Shown here piece after piece: positions 26,330 to 35,663 of a DNA stretch of 64,000 nucleotides; within the stretch, counting starts at the first letter, position 1; every line of letters begins with the position of its first letter. The notes under the pieces are model-generated. The model worked only from the letters and a program-made list of their open reading frames with translations, made no database searches and had not been told where the DNA came from. This DNA comes from Saprospiraceae bacterium (lineage in GTDB: Bacteria > Bacteroidota > Bacteroidia > Chitinophagales > Saprospiraceae), in assembly GCA_020629035.1 (NCBI GenBank), contig JAHDEC010000006.1:62001-126000 (forward strand), given 5' to 3'. A program made the position numbers and the translations under genes.

Positions 26330-28432
26330 CTATGCCTTAGCCTGTAAGTCCTTCATGATATGTAAAACCTCTTCTACATAGACATCCTTACTAAGATTTT
26401 TTACCCAATCATCATTTCTAGCCTTGCGAGATTCATCGCTATTGATTTTTTCTAAATCCTCGTCCAGATTAGTAATATTTAAATCCTTGATTTCGTCTTT
26501 CATTATGTCCTTAAACTGCTTTGCCTGCTCTTCACGTTCATCTAAAAATGCCTTAAATTCTTCATAAGCTAGTGGGAAAGTATTATTCTCTCTAGATTCC
26601 TTTAATCGCTTTGCATTTTCATCAATCAGTTGGAAGGTTTCATTGCTGCTAATTCGCATTTGACTTTTCGCTACTAAATCATCTATCTGGTCTAATTCAA
26701 ACACTGACTGATCGTAATCGACGGCATCTATTTCAGACCATCCAATAGGAAATTCATATTCTTTTTCTCCCGATTCTATATAGCTATAAGCATCAGGAAG
26801 CACAATGTCAGATTCTACCCCATTTAACTGGGTAGATCCACCATTAACTCTATAGAATTTTTGCATAGTAATCTTTAACTGACCTAATGGTTTTACATCA
26901 TCATAACCTCTGATATACTTATCTAGATTTTCAAAACGTTGGACCGTTCCTTTACCAAAAGTAGAATTAGAACCTACAATGACCGCTCGCTCATAATCTT
27001 GTAAAGCAGCCGCTAAAATTTCTGAAGCAGACGCTGAATGCTGATTAACCATAACAATCAATGGTCCATCATATTTAACATCCTCGTCTTTATCCTTGTA
27101 AACATGTGCTTTTCTTACGCGGTCTTGAACCTGAACAATCGGTCCATCTTCGATAAATAAGCCAGACATACTGATTACATCTTGTAGTGATCCTCCACCA
27201 TTATTTCTAAGATCTAAAATGATCCCGCTTACATTCTGTCGCTTTAACTTTTCTATCTCAATCGCTACATCTTTCGAACAGCTATTTCCTTCTTTACCTT
27301 CGAAGCTAGAGTAAAACTTAGGTAGTAAAATGTATCCAATATTATCAGCAACATCGGGTAAATCTAGGATCACAGATCGAGCAAATCCTTCATCGATTAT
27401 TACTTCTTCCCGAACGATCGAAATAAATCTAAAGGTTCCATCACTGCTCTTTACCTTAAGGGTGACTTCGGTGCCAACATCACCTCTAATTTTACTTACT
27501 ACATCATCCATTCGCATCCCCTGTATTTCCATGGCCTCTTCTTGATCTTCTTGTCTAACTGAATAGATTACATCATCCACCTCTAAATCTTTTCCTTTCC
27601 AAGCAGGACCTCCTGGTATAATAGACACAACCTTAATGTAATCACCTTCTGGGGATAACCTAGCTCCTATTCCTGTTAATTTACCACCCATACGAATATC
27701 AAAATCCTCCTTTTCTTTTGGATTGTAATAATCAGTATGCGGATCAAAAATGTGGGTAATCGAATTTATGTAATTTTCAAAACGATCAGATCTTCTAACT
27801 TTATCTAAACGCTTAAACCAATCCTCATAGGTTTTCTTTGTTTCTTTTACGGCTTCTGACTTTAACTCATCAAAGCTTAACTTTTCTGTCAATGTCGTAT
27901 CTGCCTCTTGATCTTCAATCTTTTGATCTAACTTGCCTAGAACATCATACTTTATAGACTTCAACCATACGCTTTTAAGCTCTTCCTCGCTAGTCATCCA
28001 AGTACGCTTATCGTAATCCATCTCGATATATTCCTTGGTCGTTATGTCTATTTCGCCTTGAATAGCCTCATCAAAAAACTTGACACCTCTATCTATTCCC
28101 TTTTCTATCAATTCGATTGAAGTATTGAAATAGTCAAAAGTTCGCTCATTTATTTGATCATCCAACAATAATTCAAACTGGTTTAATTGCTCAATTTCTG
28201 AGGCCATTAAAAATCGCTTTCCAGGATCTAATGATTCAAGATAGCTCTTATGAAGAGTCTTAGAAAACTCATCATTTATATCCTTGGGTTGGATATGCAA
28301 TAGTTCTAAAAATTTCAAAACTGAATCTAAAATGGCTTTCTCTTTTTCTACAGGGTCTGCATTACCAAACATAGATCCAAAAGAAAAAAACAGGACAGCG
28401 GATATTGCGATTATTATACTCTTCAAGTTCAT
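26330..28432 (-). CDS. prc: Carboxy-terminal processing protease (S41, Prc/Tsp type)
   Basis: A 700-residue periplasmic serine protease that trims C-termini of envelope proteins. Hydrophobic N-terminal signal/anchor (~5-23), N-terminal helical region, PDZ domain (~245-330; GIGARLSPEGDYIKVVSII), S41 catalytic domain with the Ser in NQHSASASEILAAAL and Lys in NSTFGKGTVQ, and a C-terminal DUF3340-like helical region (~550-690). This is the long Tsp architecture of E. coli Prc. It lies downstream of the KpsF-like gene with 129 bases between that include a -7 box. Confidence 0.93.
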   Translation of the reverse strand: MNLKSIIIAISAVLFFSFGSMFGNADPVEKEKAILDSVLKFLELLHIQPKDINDEFSKTLHKSYLESLDPGKRFLMASEIEQLNQFELLLDDQINERTFDYFNTSIELIEKGIDRGVKFFDEAIQGEIDITTKEYIEMDYDKRTWMTSEEELKSVWLKSIKYDVLGKLDQKIEDQEADTTLTEKLSFDELKSEAVKETKKTYEDWFKRLDKVRRSDRFENYINSITHIFDPHTDYYNPKEKEDFDIRMGGKLTGIGARLSPEGDYIKVVSIIPGGPAWKGKDLEVDDVIYSVRQEDQEEAMEIQGMRMDDVVSKIRGDVGTEVTLKVKSSDGTFRFISIVREEVIIDEGFARSVILDLPDVADNIGYILLPKFYSSFEGKEGNSCSKDVAIEIEKLKRQNVSGIILDLRNNGGGSLQDVISMSGLFIEDGPIVQVQDRVRKAHVYKDKDEDVKYDGPLIVMVNQHSASASEILAAALQDYERAVIVGSNSTFGKGTVQRFENLDKYIRGYDDVKPLGQLKITMQKFYRVNGGSTQLNGVESDIVLPDAYSYIESGEKEYEFPIGWSEIDAVDYDQSVFELDQIDDLVAKSQMRISSNETFQLIDENAKRLKESRENNTFPLAYEEFKAFLDEREEQAKQFKDIMKDEIKDLNITNLDEDLEKINSDESRKARNDDWVKNLSKDVYVEEVLHIMKDLQAKA

Positions 28433-28544
28433 TTTGTTTTAGTCAACAATGTTTATATAATGTAAAATTTAGACCTTTTGTTATGCCTAAACAGCGTTTA
28501 GATGGATTTTAACTCCAATATAACAATTTGAGCACATATCATTC

Positions 28545-28552
28545 CAAATTTA
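28545..28552 (-). promoter_or_regulatory. Possible -7 box for prc
   Basis: Minus-strand TAAATTTG, an exact -7 consensus match, 112 bases before the prc start and just after the stop of the upstream gene. Confidence 0.4.
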
Positions 28553-28561
28553 TATATATGA

Positions 28562-29536
28562 TTATCTAATACCTTCTTTAATGATATCGTGGATATGGAC
28601 AATCCCAATGTAGGCTAGATTGTTACGAACAATTAACTGTGAGATATTGTGCTGTCTAAGTATAGAAATAGCATTCGCTGCCAACTCATCTTCTTGGATT
28701 TGTTGAGGGTTTTCACTCATAATATCTGCAGCTGTAATTCTTGAAGCATCTTTTCCTGATTGCAGCATTCTTCGTAAATCACCATCGGTGATGATCCCTA
28801 CTACTTCACTTTTGTGGTTCAAGACTGCTGTCGCACCTAAACGCTTACTACTAATTTCTATAATGACTTCTTTAATGCTAGCATCAATAGTAACAGCAGG
28901 TTTTTTATCAGATTGAATGACATTGGACACCTTCAAAAAAAGCTCCTTACCCAGTGAGCCTCCTGGATGAAATCTCGCAAAATGATCACGCGTAAAACCT
29001 TTTGCTTTAATTAATGCCACCGTCATCGCATCACCCATCGCCATTTGTGCTAAGGTACTTGCGGTTGGCGCTAAGTTGTTTGGATCAGCTTCTTTATCGA
29101 CAGGTACATATAAACTGACATCAGCTTCCTTATCTAAATAACTATTCTTATTAGAGTGTATGCTTATGATGCTATTACCAAACTCTTTGATCATACGTAC
29201 TAAGACCTTAATCTCAGGTGTATTTCCAGACTTAGAATAAACAATACACACATCCAATTTATCTATCATTCCTATATCTCCATGGATCGCATCTCCCGCA
29301 TGCAAGAAGATCGAAGGGGTACCCGTACTATTAAAACTTGCGGCTTGTTTTTGAGCAATTATTGCACTTTTTCCCACACCCGTTAATACCACTCTTCCTT
29401 TGCACTTTAAAATTTTTTGGATGGCCAATGTAAATTGATCATCTAAACTCTTCTTAAGTGCAATTAAGGTTTCTATTTCAATGTCGAGAGAAGATATTCC
29501 ATCTTGTAATATTTTATTATTTTCGCGCTCCGTCAT
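28562..29536 (-). CDS. kdsD: KpsF/GutQ family sugar isomerase (arabinose-5-phosphate isomerase)
   Basis: Interconverts ribulose-5-phosphate and arabinose-5-phosphate, the first step to Kdo for lipopolysaccharide. 324 residues: SIS domain ~30-185 with VVLTGVGKSAIIAQKQAAS, LHAGDAIHGDIGMI and VYSKSGNTPEI, then the HFARFHPGGSLGK signature, and two CBS domains ~205-320 (VVGIITDGDLRRML; ISQLIVRNNLAYIGIVHIHDII). Length and order match KdsD/KpsF. Transcribed divergently from recQ. The neighbourhood of envelope genes and lpxH in the window fits an LPS role. Confidence 0.93.
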   Translation of the reverse strand: MTERENNKILQDGISSLDIEIETLIALKKSLDDQFTLAIQKILKCKGRVVLTGVGKSAIIAQKQAASFNSTGTPSIFLHAGDAIHGDIGMIDKLDVCIVYSKSGNTPEIKVLVRMIKEFGNSIISIHSNKNSYLDKEADVSLYVPVDKEADPNNLAPTASTLAQMAMGDAMTVALIKAKGFTRDHFARFHPGGSLGKELFLKVSNVIQSDKKPAVTIDASIKEVIIEISSKRLGATAVLNHKSEVVGIITDGDLRRMLQSGKDASRITAADIMSENPQQIQEDELAANAISILRQHNISQLIVRNNLAYIGIVHIHDIIKEGIR

Positions 29537-29660
29537 TAAAATTTCGTATTTTAATAGTGAAAATGAAGATCAAATCCAAATGAGAACTTATTATAAGTTC
29601 CGTATGTTTTGATAACATAAAAGTAGGCAAACCATTTAATTGTTGCCCATTCCCCAAAAA

Positions 29661-31871
29661 ATGAATTTTATGAGTTACAACAGTGAGACTCTGCACGCAC
29701 ATTTGAATAAATATTTTGGCTTTGATAGCTTTAAGGATGATCAGGAAGCCATTATCAGATCTATACTTGAAGGCAATGACACCTTTGTCATCATGCCTAC
29801 CGGTGGAGGAAAATCCCTTTGTTACCAACTCCCCGCTTTTATTTCTGAAGGTACTGCACTAATTATATCTCCTTTGATTGCCTTAATGAAAAATCAGGTG
29901 GACTCCATACGAGGTCATAATGATAATAATGATGTCGCCCATTTTCTTAATTCGTCATTAAATAAGGGGCAAATTGCACATGTAAAAGACAAGGTCAGTA
30001 GCGGAGAAACTAAGATGCTTTTTGTAGCACCAGAATCACTGAAAAAAGAAGAAAATATAGCTTTTCTTAAAAATTCAAACATATCCTTTGTTGCCGTTGA
30101 TGAAGCGCATTGTATTTCAGAATGGGGACATGATTTCAGACCTGAATATCGTAAGATTAGAGCCATGATAAAGGCTATAGGAGACAATATTCCTGTAATC
30201 GCTCTTACCGCAACGGCTACTCCAAAAGTACAATCCGATATTGTCAAAAACTTGAATATGATGGAAGTGAATACTTTCATTTCATCATTTAATAGAGACA
30301 ATTTATACTACGAAGTAAGGCCTAAAATAAATAAAGAACAGACGATTAAAAGTCTAGTTCAGTTTGTCAAAAAACATCCTAATAAATCAGGTATTATCTA
30401 TGTTCAATCTCGGAAAAGTACCGAAGAAATTGCCAAGGTATTGAATATCAACGGCGTAAATGCAGCTGCTTATCATGCCGGTCTAGATAATAAAATACGA
30501 TCTAAAGTCCAGGATGATTTCCTCATGGAAGAGGTGGATGTTATCGTAGCTACCATTGCATTTGGTATGGGAATAGATAAGCCCGATGTACGATTTGTCA
30601 TCCATTATGACATTCCTAAAAGCATTGAAAATTACTATCAAGAAACAGGAAGAGCTGGCCGAGATGGACTAGAGGGCACTTGCCTTGCTTTCTACACACA
30701 CAAAGACATTGTCAAATTAGAAAAATTCTTAAAAGACAAACCAGTTGCAGAAAAAGAATTATCGCTACTTCTAATGGATGAGGTAATGGGCTATTCTGAA
30801 ACTGGGAATTGCAGAAGACAATACTTGCTCTCTTATTTTGGAGAAGCCTACGATGATAGTCTTTGTAATAATATGTGCGACAACTGTAAGCATCCAAAAG
30901 AACAGGTAGACGGAAAGGAATACATTAAAAATGTCCTTCTCTCTGTGGCTGACTTAAAAGAGAATTACGGCATCAAAGTGCTAGTCGATTTTATCTTAGG
31001 AAACCAAACAAAGGATATCAAAGATTACAAATTTGATAAAATGCCTCACTTCGCTATAGGCAAAGAACAGGATTCTATCTTTTGGTATAGTATGATTAGG
31101 AATGCTATCACCATAGGATATTTAAGAAAGGAGATCGAGCAATATGGTATCCTTAAAATATCTGAACAAGGTCATGCATTCCTTAAAAACCCGGTCGAAC
31201 TTAAAGTTGGGATCAACAGAGACTATGAAAATATGTCTGATGATCAGGTGCTAACCGATGATAGTCAAGGAACTGCTTTGGATAATACGCTTTTAGGCAT
31301 GTTAAAAGATCTTAGAAAAAGTGAAGCCAAGAAAAAGAATGTCCAGCCATGGGTTATTTTCTTAGAACCGACCTTGATAGAAATGGCAACCTACTATCCG
31401 ATTAGTATGGCTGACATGGAACAAATATCTGGTATATCGAAAGGAAAAGCATTAAAATATGGACAAGCTTTTATTCAGTTAATTGCAGAATACGTAGAAG
31501 AAAACAACATCGAACGTCTAACGGATGTAGTTATCAAGCAGCTGGCTAATAAATCTAAATCCAAGATTAACATAATTCAAGGCGTCGATCGAAAACTGCC
31601 GCTGGAGGATTTAGCGGACAATGTTAAAATCCCATTCGAAGATTTGCTGGATGAAATGAATAACATTGTAAATGCTGGTACAAAGCTAGATATCAACTAC
31701 TACATCGAAGAAAATCTAGATGAAGAGGTTATAGAAAATGTGTTTGATTATTTTGATGAAGCTGAATCTGAATCTATCGAATCGGCCTATGATGAACTAC
31801 AGGAAGACGATATTACCTTGGAAGAAATCAAGATGGTACGTGTTAAATATATGACTGAAATCGCCAACTAA
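29661..31871 (+). CDS. recQ: ATP-dependent DNA helicase RecQ
   Basis: A 3'-5' DNA helicase for recombination and fork repair. 736 residues from ATG 29661 (ATG 29670 is equally possible; an in-frame TTG at 29640 is less likely). Motifs in order: Walker A MPTGGGKSLCYQLPA, DEAHCISEWGHDFRPEY, LTATATPKV, GIIYVQSRKSTEEIA, VDVIVATIAFGMGIDKPDVR and QETGRAGRDGLEG. Zinc-binding cysteines are in CRRQYLLSYFGE and CNNMCDNC. An RQC winged helix follows, then an HRDC domain (~530-605) and an acidic C-terminal extension. The stop codon's last base appears to be the first base of the aroQ start. Confidence 0.95.
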   Translation: MNFMSYNSETLHAHLNKYFGFDSFKDDQEAIIRSILEGNDTFVIMPTGGGKSLCYQLPAFISEGTALIISPLIALMKNQVDSIRGHNDNNDVAHFLNSSLNKGQIAHVKDKVSSGETKMLFVAPESLKKEENIAFLKNSNISFVAVDEAHCISEWGHDFRPEYRKIRAMIKAIGDNIPVIALTATATPKVQSDIVKNLNMMEVNTFISSFNRDNLYYEVRPKINKEQTIKSLVQFVKKHPNKSGIIYVQSRKSTEEIAKVLNINGVNAAAYHAGLDNKIRSKVQDDFLMEEVDVIVATIAFGMGIDKPDVRFVIHYDIPKSIENYYQETGRAGRDGLEGTCLAFYTHKDIVKLEKFLKDKPVAEKELSLLLMDEVMGYSETGNCRRQYLLSYFGEAYDDSLCNNMCDNCKHPKEQVDGKEYIKNVLLSVADLKENYGIKVLVDFILGNQTKDIKDYKFDKMPHFAIGKEQDSIFWYSMIRNAITIGYLRKEIEQYGILKISEQGHAFLKNPVELKVGINRDYENMSDDQVLTDDSQGTALDNTLLGMLKDLRKSEAKKKNVQPWVIFLEPTLIEMATYYPISMADMEQISGISKGKALKYGQAFIQLIAEYVEENNIERLTDVVIKQLANKSKSKINIIQGVDRKLPLEDLADNVKIPFEDLLDEMNNIVNAGTKLDINYYIEENLDEEVIENVFDYFDEAESESIESAYDELQEDDITLEEIKMVRVKYMTEIAN

Positions 31872-32314
31872 TTAAGGACTTCACCATTCATATTATCAAC
31901 GGTCCCAATTTAAATCTTGTCGGTTTACGAGAGCCAAGTATTTATGGAGAAGAGGGTTTCGCAGAGTTTATCCCAAGACTTAAAGAACAATATCCGTCGA
32001 TAAATATCAACTACTTTCAATCTAATCACGAAGGAGCCATCATCGACGAAATCCATCGAATTGGCTTTAAAGAGCAGGCCTTTGCATTAATAAACGCTGG
32101 AGGACTAAGCCACACATCTATTGCTTTGCGGGATGCTGTGAGCGCTGTCCCTATGTCCTTTGTCGAAGTGCACATGTCCGACATTAAACAACGTGAACCA
32201 TTTAGACATCATAGTTATCTGGAAGCAGTTTGTATTTGCTCGATCGTCGGGAAAGGTTTAAATTCTTATGTCAAAGCTATCGATTTTCTTAAAGCTAATT
32301 CGTTTAGCAAATAA
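31871..32314 (+). CDS. aroQ: Type II 3-dehydroquinate dehydratase, probable ATT start
   Basis: Dehydrates 3-dehydroquinate in the shikimate pathway. 147 residues, normal for the dodecameric type II enzyme. Signatures: IINGPNLNLVGLREPSIYG near the N-terminus with the catalytic loop (Arg and Tyr), FQSNHEGAIID, INAGGLSHTSIALRDA, and VEVHMSDIKQREPFRHHS with the catalytic His. No ATG, GTG or TTG exists in frame between the preceding stop (31856) and the catalytic loop. ATT at 31871 gives MKDFTIHIINGPN, exactly the family's usual N-terminus, and overlaps the recQ TAA by one base. The 3' end overlaps the convergent rnpA by 49 bases. Confidence 0.9.
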   Translation: MKDFTIHIINGPNLNLVGLREPSIYGEEGFAEFIPRLKEQYPSININYFQSNHEGAIIDEIHRIGFKEQAFALINAGGLSHTSIALRDAVSAVPMSFVEVHMSDIKQREPFRHHSYLEAVCICSIVGKGLNSYVKAIDFLKANSFSK

Positions 32315-32637
32315 ATTGTACTCCTCGATATCTTTTCAAATTCTTCTTTGTGTTTTGCGGTATAAAGCAGTAGTATATTAAAGTGAGTATGACTAATGAT
32401 TTGTTGGTTTAAGCGATAAGCTTCGCGCATTTTACGTTTAAGCATATTGCGATCTACCGCGCGTTTATGGTTTCTTTTGGGTGCAGTTACGGTAATCTTA
32501 TTTTCCAATTCCCCATTTTCTATGTAATACATCTTTATAGGGTATTTGTAAAGGTATTCCCCTTCTGCAAATAAATGGGCAATGGCTTTTCGGCTTTTTA
32601 ATTTTGCCTTCTTAGGATATGAAAAAAGCTTTTTCAT
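32266..32637 (-). CDS. rnpA: Ribonuclease P protein component
   Basis: The protein subunit of RNase P, which matures tRNA 5' ends. 123 residues. The N-terminus has the aromatic/basic start FSYPKKAKLKSRKAI, and the RNR motif lies at NHKRAVDRNMLKRKMREAYR, ending in an Ile/Leu-rich helix. In most bacteria rnpA directly follows rpmH; here an aldose epimerase gene intervenes and overlaps the rnpA start by four bases (ATGA). The 3' end overlaps aroQ on the other strand by 49 bases. Confidence 0.92.
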   Translation of the reverse strand: MKKLFSYPKKAKLKSRKAIAHLFAEGEYLYKYPIKMYYIENGELENKITVTAPKRNHKRAVDRNMLKRKMREAYRLNQQIISHTHFNILLLYTAKHKEEFEKISRSTIYLLNELALRKSIALT

Positions 32638-33533
32638 GGTTCTATGCTTGAAAACCTATAGCTACAATGATAACTATATTCATCTTCAGGCTCTAATAAT
32701 GTGCTAGGAAAATGTGGATGATTCATTGAATCTGGGAAATGCTGGGTTTCAAAACAGAAGTACTTTTTGTTCCCACTGTAAAACTGGACGCCTGGTTGAT
32801 CTGTTAAAACATCCAGCCGAATACCTGTTTTCAAACCAATGGCAGATGCGACCATATCATTTTCTTTACCAAGGACAAAGCAATGATCAAAAACGCGGCC
32901 ATTCAGATATTGCATGGTATTTAAATCCATATCTGTTCCGGCTACTTCCTCTAACTTTCCAGTAGGTATTTTTTCACTATTTAATGTTACAAAATGACTA
33001 GCCTTAATCATAAATTGATGTTGTGACAATTCCTGATTTCCATTAAGATTAAAATAGGCGTGATTAGTCAGATTAATGGGACAGGTGCGAGATGTTCTGA
33101 CTTTATATTTTATGTCAATGCTGCTACCGTCTAAAGTATACATTACCTGAAAAGTTCTTTCTCCAGGAAAGCCATCATCCGTCTGATTTCTGGTACAAGC
33201 GAATACGATTTGATTTTGCCTTATTTGTGTAGATTTCCAGTTGACTGAATGCAATCCTTGAGATCCACTATGCAATGTATTAGGGCCTTCGTTTTGAATT
33301 AGTTGGAACTGCTGTTTTTTGTGTACTAGGCTACCAGCAGTAATTCGACCTGCCACTGGACCAACTGTTGCACCTGTATATTTCCTTTTAGAAAGATATG
33401 GTTCGTCAGTGGGATAATACTCATGGAGTTCTATCCATTGATTATCCTGTTTATACTTAATGCTGGTAATACGTGCACCTAGTTGGGATAATTCAAGTTT
33501 TACACTCTCATTACCCAAACTTATTCTATGCAT
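32634..33533 (-). CDS. Aldose 1-epimerase family protein, inserted between rpmH and rnpA
   Basis: A galactose mutarotase-like enzyme interconverting alpha and beta anomers of aldoses. 299 residues with the family motifs ITSIKYKQDNQWIELHEYYP, GATVGPVAGRI, NLTNHAYFNLNG (active-site His), DGFPGE, and FETQHFPDSMNHPHFPS (catalytic Glu). No signal peptide, so cytoplasmic. Sugar specificity cannot be told. It begins 36 bases after the rpmH stop and its TGA overlaps the rnpA ATG, so the three genes look like one transcript with translational coupling. This position is unusual. Confidence 0.9.
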   Translation of the reverse strand: MHRISLGNESVKLELSQLGARITSIKYKQDNQWIELHEYYPTDEPYLSKRKYTGATVGPVAGRITAGSLVHKKQQFQLIQNEGPNTLHSGSQGLHSVNWKSTQIRQNQIVFACTRNQTDDGFPGERTFQVMYTLDGSSIDIKYKVRTSRTCPINLTNHAYFNLNGNQELSQHQFMIKASHFVTLNSEKIPTGKLEEVAGTDMDLNTMQYLNGRVFDHCFVLGKENDMVASAIGLKTGIRLDVLTDQPGVQFYSGNKKYFCFETQHFPDSMNHPHFPSTLLEPEDEYSYHCSYRFSSIEP

Positions 33534-33569
33534 AGATGTGATAAGGGAATCCCTATTTGGCTCAGGAAA

Positions 33570-33725
33570 TTACTTAAGTCTCTTCTCGTCAGAGATAGTC
33601 AACTTAGCACGTCCTTTAGCTCTTCTTCTTGCAAGAAGTTTTCTGCCATTCTTAGATGCCATCCTTGATCTGAATCCGTGTTTGTTTTTTCTCTTTCTTC
33701 TGGATGGTTGATAGGTCCGTTTCAT
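33570..33725 (-). CDS. rpmH: 50S ribosomal protein L34
   Basis: A 51-residue, very basic ribosomal protein. The start [19 protein letters not shown] and the following [19 protein letters not shown] are diagnostic. Start ATG at 33725 and stop at 33570. Preceded by the best-formed promoter in the window. It is usually next to rnpA, but here is separated from it by the aldose epimerase gene. Confidence 0.97.
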   Translation of the reverse strand: MKRTYQPSRRKRKNKHGFRSRMASKNGRKLLARRRAKGRAKLTISDEKRLK

Positions 33726-33766
33726 AGTATTCTAATTTAAAATCTAGCCCTGCTTAAAAAGTTTTG

Positions 33767-33797
33767 CAAAGATAGGGTATTTTTTCTTTTAAGCAAA
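33767..33797 (-). promoter_or_regulatory. rpmH promoter (-33 TTTG, 19 bases, -7 TATCTTTG)
   Basis: On the minus strand TTTG (33797-33794) is followed after 19 bases by TATCTTTG (33774-33767), matching both elements of the Bacteroidota housekeeping promoter at the standard spacing. The -33 element begins 3 bases after the rho stop codon. The predicted leader is about 35 bases. Confidence 0.8.
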
Positions 33798-33799
33798 TT

Positions 33800-35467
33800 C
33801 TAACTGTTCATTGAAACTAAAAATTCTTCATTCGTTCTTGTCGACTTCAGATGATTACGGATAAAGCCCATTGCTTCATCAGGTTTCATATCGGCTAGAT
33901 GCTCTCTTAAAATGAAGATTCGCTTAAGCATTCCTTCATTTAATAGTAATTCTTCTCTTCGAGTACTTGACTTGTTTAGGTCAATAGCTGGATACATACG
34001 CTTATTAGCTAATGATCTATCCAATTGTAACTCCATGTTACCTGTACCTTTAAATTCTTCGAAGATTACTTCATCCATTTTAGATCCTGTATCTGTCAAT
34101 GCTGTTGCTAAAATGGTAAGTGATCCACCATTTTCTATATTTCTAGCAGCACCAAAGAATTTCTTAGGCTTTTGTAGTGCATTCGCTTCTACCCCACCTG
34201 ATAATACTTTTCCAGATGATGGAGAAACGGTATTATATGCTCTTGCTAAACGAGTTATTGAATCCAATAAAATAGCTACGTCGTGACCTGACTCAACCAT
34301 TCTTTTAGCTTTCTCTATAACTATATTAGCTACTCTCACGTGATTTTCAGCAGGCATATCGAAGGTAGATGCTATTACTTCAGCATTTACATTTCTTGCC
34401 ATATCTGTAACCTCTTCCGGTCGCTCGTCAATTAATAAAACGATTAAGTAGGTTTCCGGGTGATTTTTTGCAATGGCATTAGCTACATCCTTAAGTAAGA
34501 ATGTTTTACCTGTTTTTGGCTGAGCCACAAATAATCCTCTTTGTCCTTTACCAATAGGACTAAACATATCGATCATTCTATTTCCAAAATCCTTTCCTTC
34601 AGGATGAGAAACTAGATTGAATTTTTCTGTAGGGAATAGAGGTGTTAGATAATCGAAAGGTACTCTTTCTCTTATCTTCATTGGCTCTAAACCATTTATT
34701 TTAGACACTCTAAGAAGTGCAAAATACTTTTCACCTTCTTTTGGTGGTCTTACCGCTCCAACTACTAAATCACCAGTTTTTAAACCAAACAATTTAATTT
34801 GGCTTGGTGATACATATATATCATCTGGACTGGTTAGATAATTATAATCCGCAGAACGTAAGAAACCATAACCATCTGGCATCATTTCTAAAATTCCTTC
34901 GCCTTCGATTAATCCATCAAGATCTATGTTGAATCCAGAGTCATCCTGTGGCTTTTCTTTATGTCTTCCACCTTGATGTTTGTCGTTTCTATTTTGGTGG
35001 TTACGTTGATTATTATCGCCACTTTTATTGTTAGCCTTATTATTTGCTGGCTGTTTAGGTGTTCCGTCTTTATTCATTTTAGAAGCAAGCATAATCACCT
35101 TTTTAGGTTTTGGCTTATCTTCTGTAGTCCCTGCGTCTTTAGTGTCAGCTTCTTCAGTTTTTGCAGTCTCCTTTTTTACTGGAGCTTTCTTTTCAGGAGC
35201 TGGCTTTTTTGCAGCAGGTTCTTTTTTAGCTGCAGGTTTTCTTTGTCTTGTTTTCTTCTCAGGTGCTTTTTCAGCAGGCTTAGCCGCTGGCATATCGTCA
35301 CCCAAAGTTGTTTTCATTTTATCTTTACCAATTAGCGCTTGGTGATCCAAGATTTTGTAAATAAGATCTTGTTTGCTTAATCTTTTGTATGCTTTAAGAT
35401 TTAACTTTTCTGCCAAGTCCTTTAGTTCAGGAACTAGCATTTCATTTAACTGAAGAATATCGTACAT
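33800..35467 (-). CDS. rho: Transcription termination factor Rho
   Basis: The hexameric RNA helicase that ends transcription. 555 residues, longer than the ~420 of E. coli because of a Lys/Pro/Glu/Ala-rich, then Asn/His/Lys-rich linker (~50-180) between the N-terminal Rho_N helix bundle (~5-45, [16 protein letters not shown]) and the cold-shock RNA-binding domain (~190-260, [11 protein letters not shown]). ATPase core: Walker [14 protein letters not shown], Walker [19 protein letters not shown], secondary RNA-binding loop and C-terminal [10 protein letters not shown]. Long linkers of this type are usual in Bacteroidota. The leader is about 105 bases, room for autoregulation, though this is inference. 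Confidence 0.96.
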   Translation of the reverse strand: MYDILQLNEMLVPELKDLAEKLNLKAYKRLSKQDLIYKILDHQALIGKDKMKTTLGDDMPAAKPAEKAPEKKTRQRKPAAKKEPAAKKPAPEKKAPVKKETAKTEEADTKDAGTTEDKPKPKKVIMLASKMNKDGTPKQPANNKANNKSGDNNQRNHQNRNDKHQGGRHKEKPQDDSGFNIDLDGLIEGEGILEMMPDGYGFLRSADYNYLTSPDDIYVSPSQIKLFGLKTGDLVVGAVRPPKEGEKYFALLRVSKINGLEPMKIRERVPFDYLTPLFPTEKFNLVSHPEGKDFGNRMIDMFSPIGKGQRGLFVAQPKTGKTFLLKDVANAIAKNHPETYLIVLLIDERPEEVTDMARNVNAEVIASTFDMPAENHVRVANIVIEKAKRMVESGHDVAILLDSITRLARAYNTVSPSSGKVLSGGVEANALQKPKKFFGAARNIENGGSLTILATALTDTGSKMDEVIFEEFKGTGNMELQLDRSLANKRMYPAIDLNKSSTRREELLLNEGMLKRIFILREHLADMKPDEAMGFIRNHLKSTRTNEEFLVSMNS

Positions 35468-35577
35468 AGAATGGTGTAATAATAATAGAAGGAATAAATT
35501 TGTAGAAACTAATAAATAAAGGAAATTTTAAAAGGAAGGCACACAAAGATTTAAAAAGTTGGTGCGTTTCGTTGCTG

Positions 35578-35607
35578 CAAATATATATTTATTATTTGAA
35601 ACTCAAA
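35578..35607 (-). promoter_or_regulatory. rho promoter (-33 TTTG, 18 bases, -7 TATATTTG)
   Basis: Minus-strand TTTG (35607-35604), 18-base spacer and TATATTTG (35585-35578). It is divergent from and interleaved with the serS promoter. The predicted leader to the rho ATG is about 105 bases. Confidence 0.65.
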
Positions 35608-35611
35608 GCTA

Positions 35612-35619
35612 TATATTTG
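35612..35619 (+). promoter_or_regulatory. -7 box for serS
   Basis: TATATTTG, an exact -7 consensus, 44 bases before the serS ATG. A TTTG at 35595 is too close to be the -33 element. The 196-base divergent region 35468-35663 therefore carries rho and serS promoters about 30 bases apart. Confidence 0.5.
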
Positions 35620-35663
35620 CGAAATAAATATTTGTCTAAATACCCAATTGATATAAAAAGTAG

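Noticed and set aside
34961-35345. Two overlapping plus-strand frames rich in Ser, Phe and Cys or Ala and Gly
   Set aside because: Antisense to the Lys/Pro/Ala linker of rho; no family similarity and no start context.
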